Position numbers and translations under genes: made by a program. Of a stretch of 64,000 nucleotides of DNA, positions 62,851 through 64,000 are shown piece after piece; the first letter of the stretch is position 1, and each line of letters opens with the position of its first letter. Source of the DNA: an uncultured Nitrospira sp. (GTDB lineage: Bacteria; Nitrospirota; Nitrospiria; Nitrospirales; Nitrospiraceae); NCBI GenBank assembly GCA_902500825.1, contig CABVRX010000014.1:25851-89850 (forward strand), given 5' to 3'. Under the pieces are notes generated by a model that saw nothing but the letters and a program-made list of their open reading frames with translations, did no database searches and was not told the origin of the DNA.

Positions 62851-64000
62851 ATGGACACATCACCAGCATCGACGGCTCAAGCTGAACAGAAGGCCCACAT
62901 CATGGATGGGATTGTCTCGGTCAACGCCCGCGCCGGTGGACCGAACCAGACGGCCGCGCGCGTCGCTGTCCTCGTCGTGATGGCCATCGTCGTCGTGATG
63001 GGATTGATCGTGGCGGCCAATACGTGGAACGCCAAGCGCAAGGCGGAGATCACGAAAGAGGAACAGGCCGCAAAGGTCGAGAATAAACCGGCACAAGTGG
63101 GGCTCAAGCGGGTGTTCGAGACCGATCCCGTTCCGCTCCCGAACAGGACGGAAACGCTGTCTCGCATGAGCGGGTCGTCCGTCGCATCCGCCGATCATGG
63201 GATGCTCTCAGATGGACGGAGCGCACGCAAAGACAGGAGCCGACCGCCTGTGCTCGGTGCTGAGAATGAACAAGGCAATGCCGCCTCGCTGGGCAGGCGG
63301 TCCTCTTCCAGCCGGTACGGCGGGGAAGTCATCCTGACGAATCACCAGCCCGGCACGATAGTCCCACGCTCCCAACAAGGAGGAACGGGACCAGAAGCGG
63401 CCATCTCCTTGGTGCGCGATCTGTTGGCCGGCACGAAACAGGCGGACGGAATGGAGCCCAGCACCATGCTGAGCGCCCAAGCAGGGATCCCGGCCAGCGG
63501 GACGGCGGGAGAGCCGCCGAGCGCGGTCCTACCGTCGATTGGATATGCTGGCGGGACTATTCCACTCGGCGTGACGAGCGTCGCGATGCCGGCTCCACCT
63601 GGGCCTGCTGCGAGCGGCGCCGGTCCCATCGGCGGACTCCTCACGCCGTCCGATACGCCAAAAATCCAGGCCGGCATGTTGGGCGATCGCAATCTGATCT
63701 TACCGAAAGGCCGAGCGATCGACTGCGCCTTGAACGTGCGGGTGATCAATGAAGTCGCTGGCATGGCGACCTGTGTCCTCAACAGCGATGTCTATAGTGA
63801 CAACGGCCGCGTCGTTCTCTTGGAACGAGGCTCGGAAGCGGTCGGCGAATATGGGGCGACCATGGCGCAGGGCCAGCGCCGGCTGTTTCTGCTCTGGACC
63901 CGCGTCAAAACGCCGACGGGCGTCGTGATCAACGTGAATTCTCCCGCCGCCGACGCACTGGGCACGTCCGGATTAGTGGGTGTCGTGGATAACCATTGGT
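62851..64000 (+). CDS. virB10: VirB10-type core protein, partial
   Basis: Open to the window end, 383 aa seen. Residues 37-62 form one inner-membrane helix; a Pro/Ser/Gly-rich periplasmic linker follows, then the TrbI domain with LGDRNLILPKGRAIDCALNV and VLLERGSEAVGEYG. It spans the envelope and gates the channel. Start ATG 62851 has AAAGGA upstream. Confidence 0.9.
   Translation, partial: MDTSPASTAQAEQKAHIMDGIVSVNARAGGPNQTAARVAVLVVMAIVVVMGLIVAANTWNAKRKAEITKEEQAAKVENKPAQVGLKRVFETDPVPLPNRTETLSRMSGSSVASADHGMLSDGRSARKDRSRPPVLGAENEQGNAASLGRRSSSSRYGGEVILTNHQPGTIVPRSQQGGTGPEAAISLVRDLLAGTKQADGMEPSTMLSAQAGIPASGTAGEPPSAVLPSIGYAGGTIPLGVTSVAMPAPPGPAASGAGPIGGLLTPSDTPKIQAGMLGDRNLILPKGRAIDCALNVRVINEVAGMATCVLNSDVYSDNGRVVLLERGSEAVGEYGATMAQGQRRLFLLWTRVKTPTGVVINVNSPAADALGTSGLVGVVDNHW

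Noticed and set aside
1..64000. CRISPR arrays, tRNA or rRNA genes, and intact insertion sequences
   Set aside because: No regularly spaced repeat arrays, tRNA-like folds, rRNA signatures or transposase genes were seen on reading.

Overview
The window is a high-GC bacterial segment that reads as a mobile or recently acquired metal-resistance region joined to a conjugative element. The gene set (YHS-domain Cu ATPase, four-helix Cys-rich copper store, SPW/VKOR protein, several HME-RND pumps, CopAB, a VirB-type T4SS) fits a Nitrospira-like member of Nitrospirota. That assignment is inference from gene content only; no rRNA or housekeeping marker is present.

Layout. (1) 1-8.7 kb: cusB-cusA-cusC copper/silver efflux operon, a decayed cytochrome c remnant, a GH15 glucosidase and a small helical protein. 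(2) 8.8-18.5 kb: copper handling and envelope genes (Met-rich lipoprotein, Cu P-type ATPase, 1-Cys peroxiredoxin, Csp-like copper store, tiny membrane proteins, NAD epimerase, SPW-VKOR protein). (3) 18.7-21.6 kb: complete mer locus, merR divergent from merTPFA, with a near-canonical 7-4-7 operator. (4) 21.6-27.3 kb: cusA and czcCB fragments, a second merR-like regulator divergent from a 28-codon Cys-containing ORF, and copA-copB. (5) 27.3-35.4 kb: czcCBA efflux operon plus two CDF transporters. (6) 36.3-39.4 kb: arsR-arsI-arsC-acr3-ynfA operon, with a leaderless promoter and three single-base homopolymer-type frameshifts. (7) 39.4-43.8 kb: TacAT-like toxin-antitoxin pair, then a MerR-controlled module (BASS/ArsB-type permease; MerT-like fusion, secreted thioredoxin, CcdA) lying between short direct repeats. 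(8) 44.3-46.5 kb: cupredoxin-like lipoprotein and partner. (9) 46.6-55.6 kb: plasmid/ICE establishment genes, mainly on the minus strand (DUF6908-like, ArdC antirestriction, RadC, two paralogous small proteins), a BrnT toxin-antitoxin pair, and a UDG-superfamily/amidohydrolase gene pair. (10) 56.1-64 kb: T4SS genes virB2-B3-B4-B6-B5-B8-B9-B10, cut by the window end.

The metal genes together cover Cu/Ag, Hg, Co/Zn/Cd and As at three levels: export from the cytosol, periplasmic oxidation or binding, and RND export across the envelope. The T4SS and ArdC/RadC region supplies a transfer apparatus.

The most unusual signal is in the establishment region. Five separately transcribed minus-strand genes share a nested inverted-repeat leader in which a distal sequence is complementary to the Shine-Dalgarno sequence around a GC-rich hairpin. 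This suggests a common post-transcriptional switch or single-strand promoter family for early-transfer genes.
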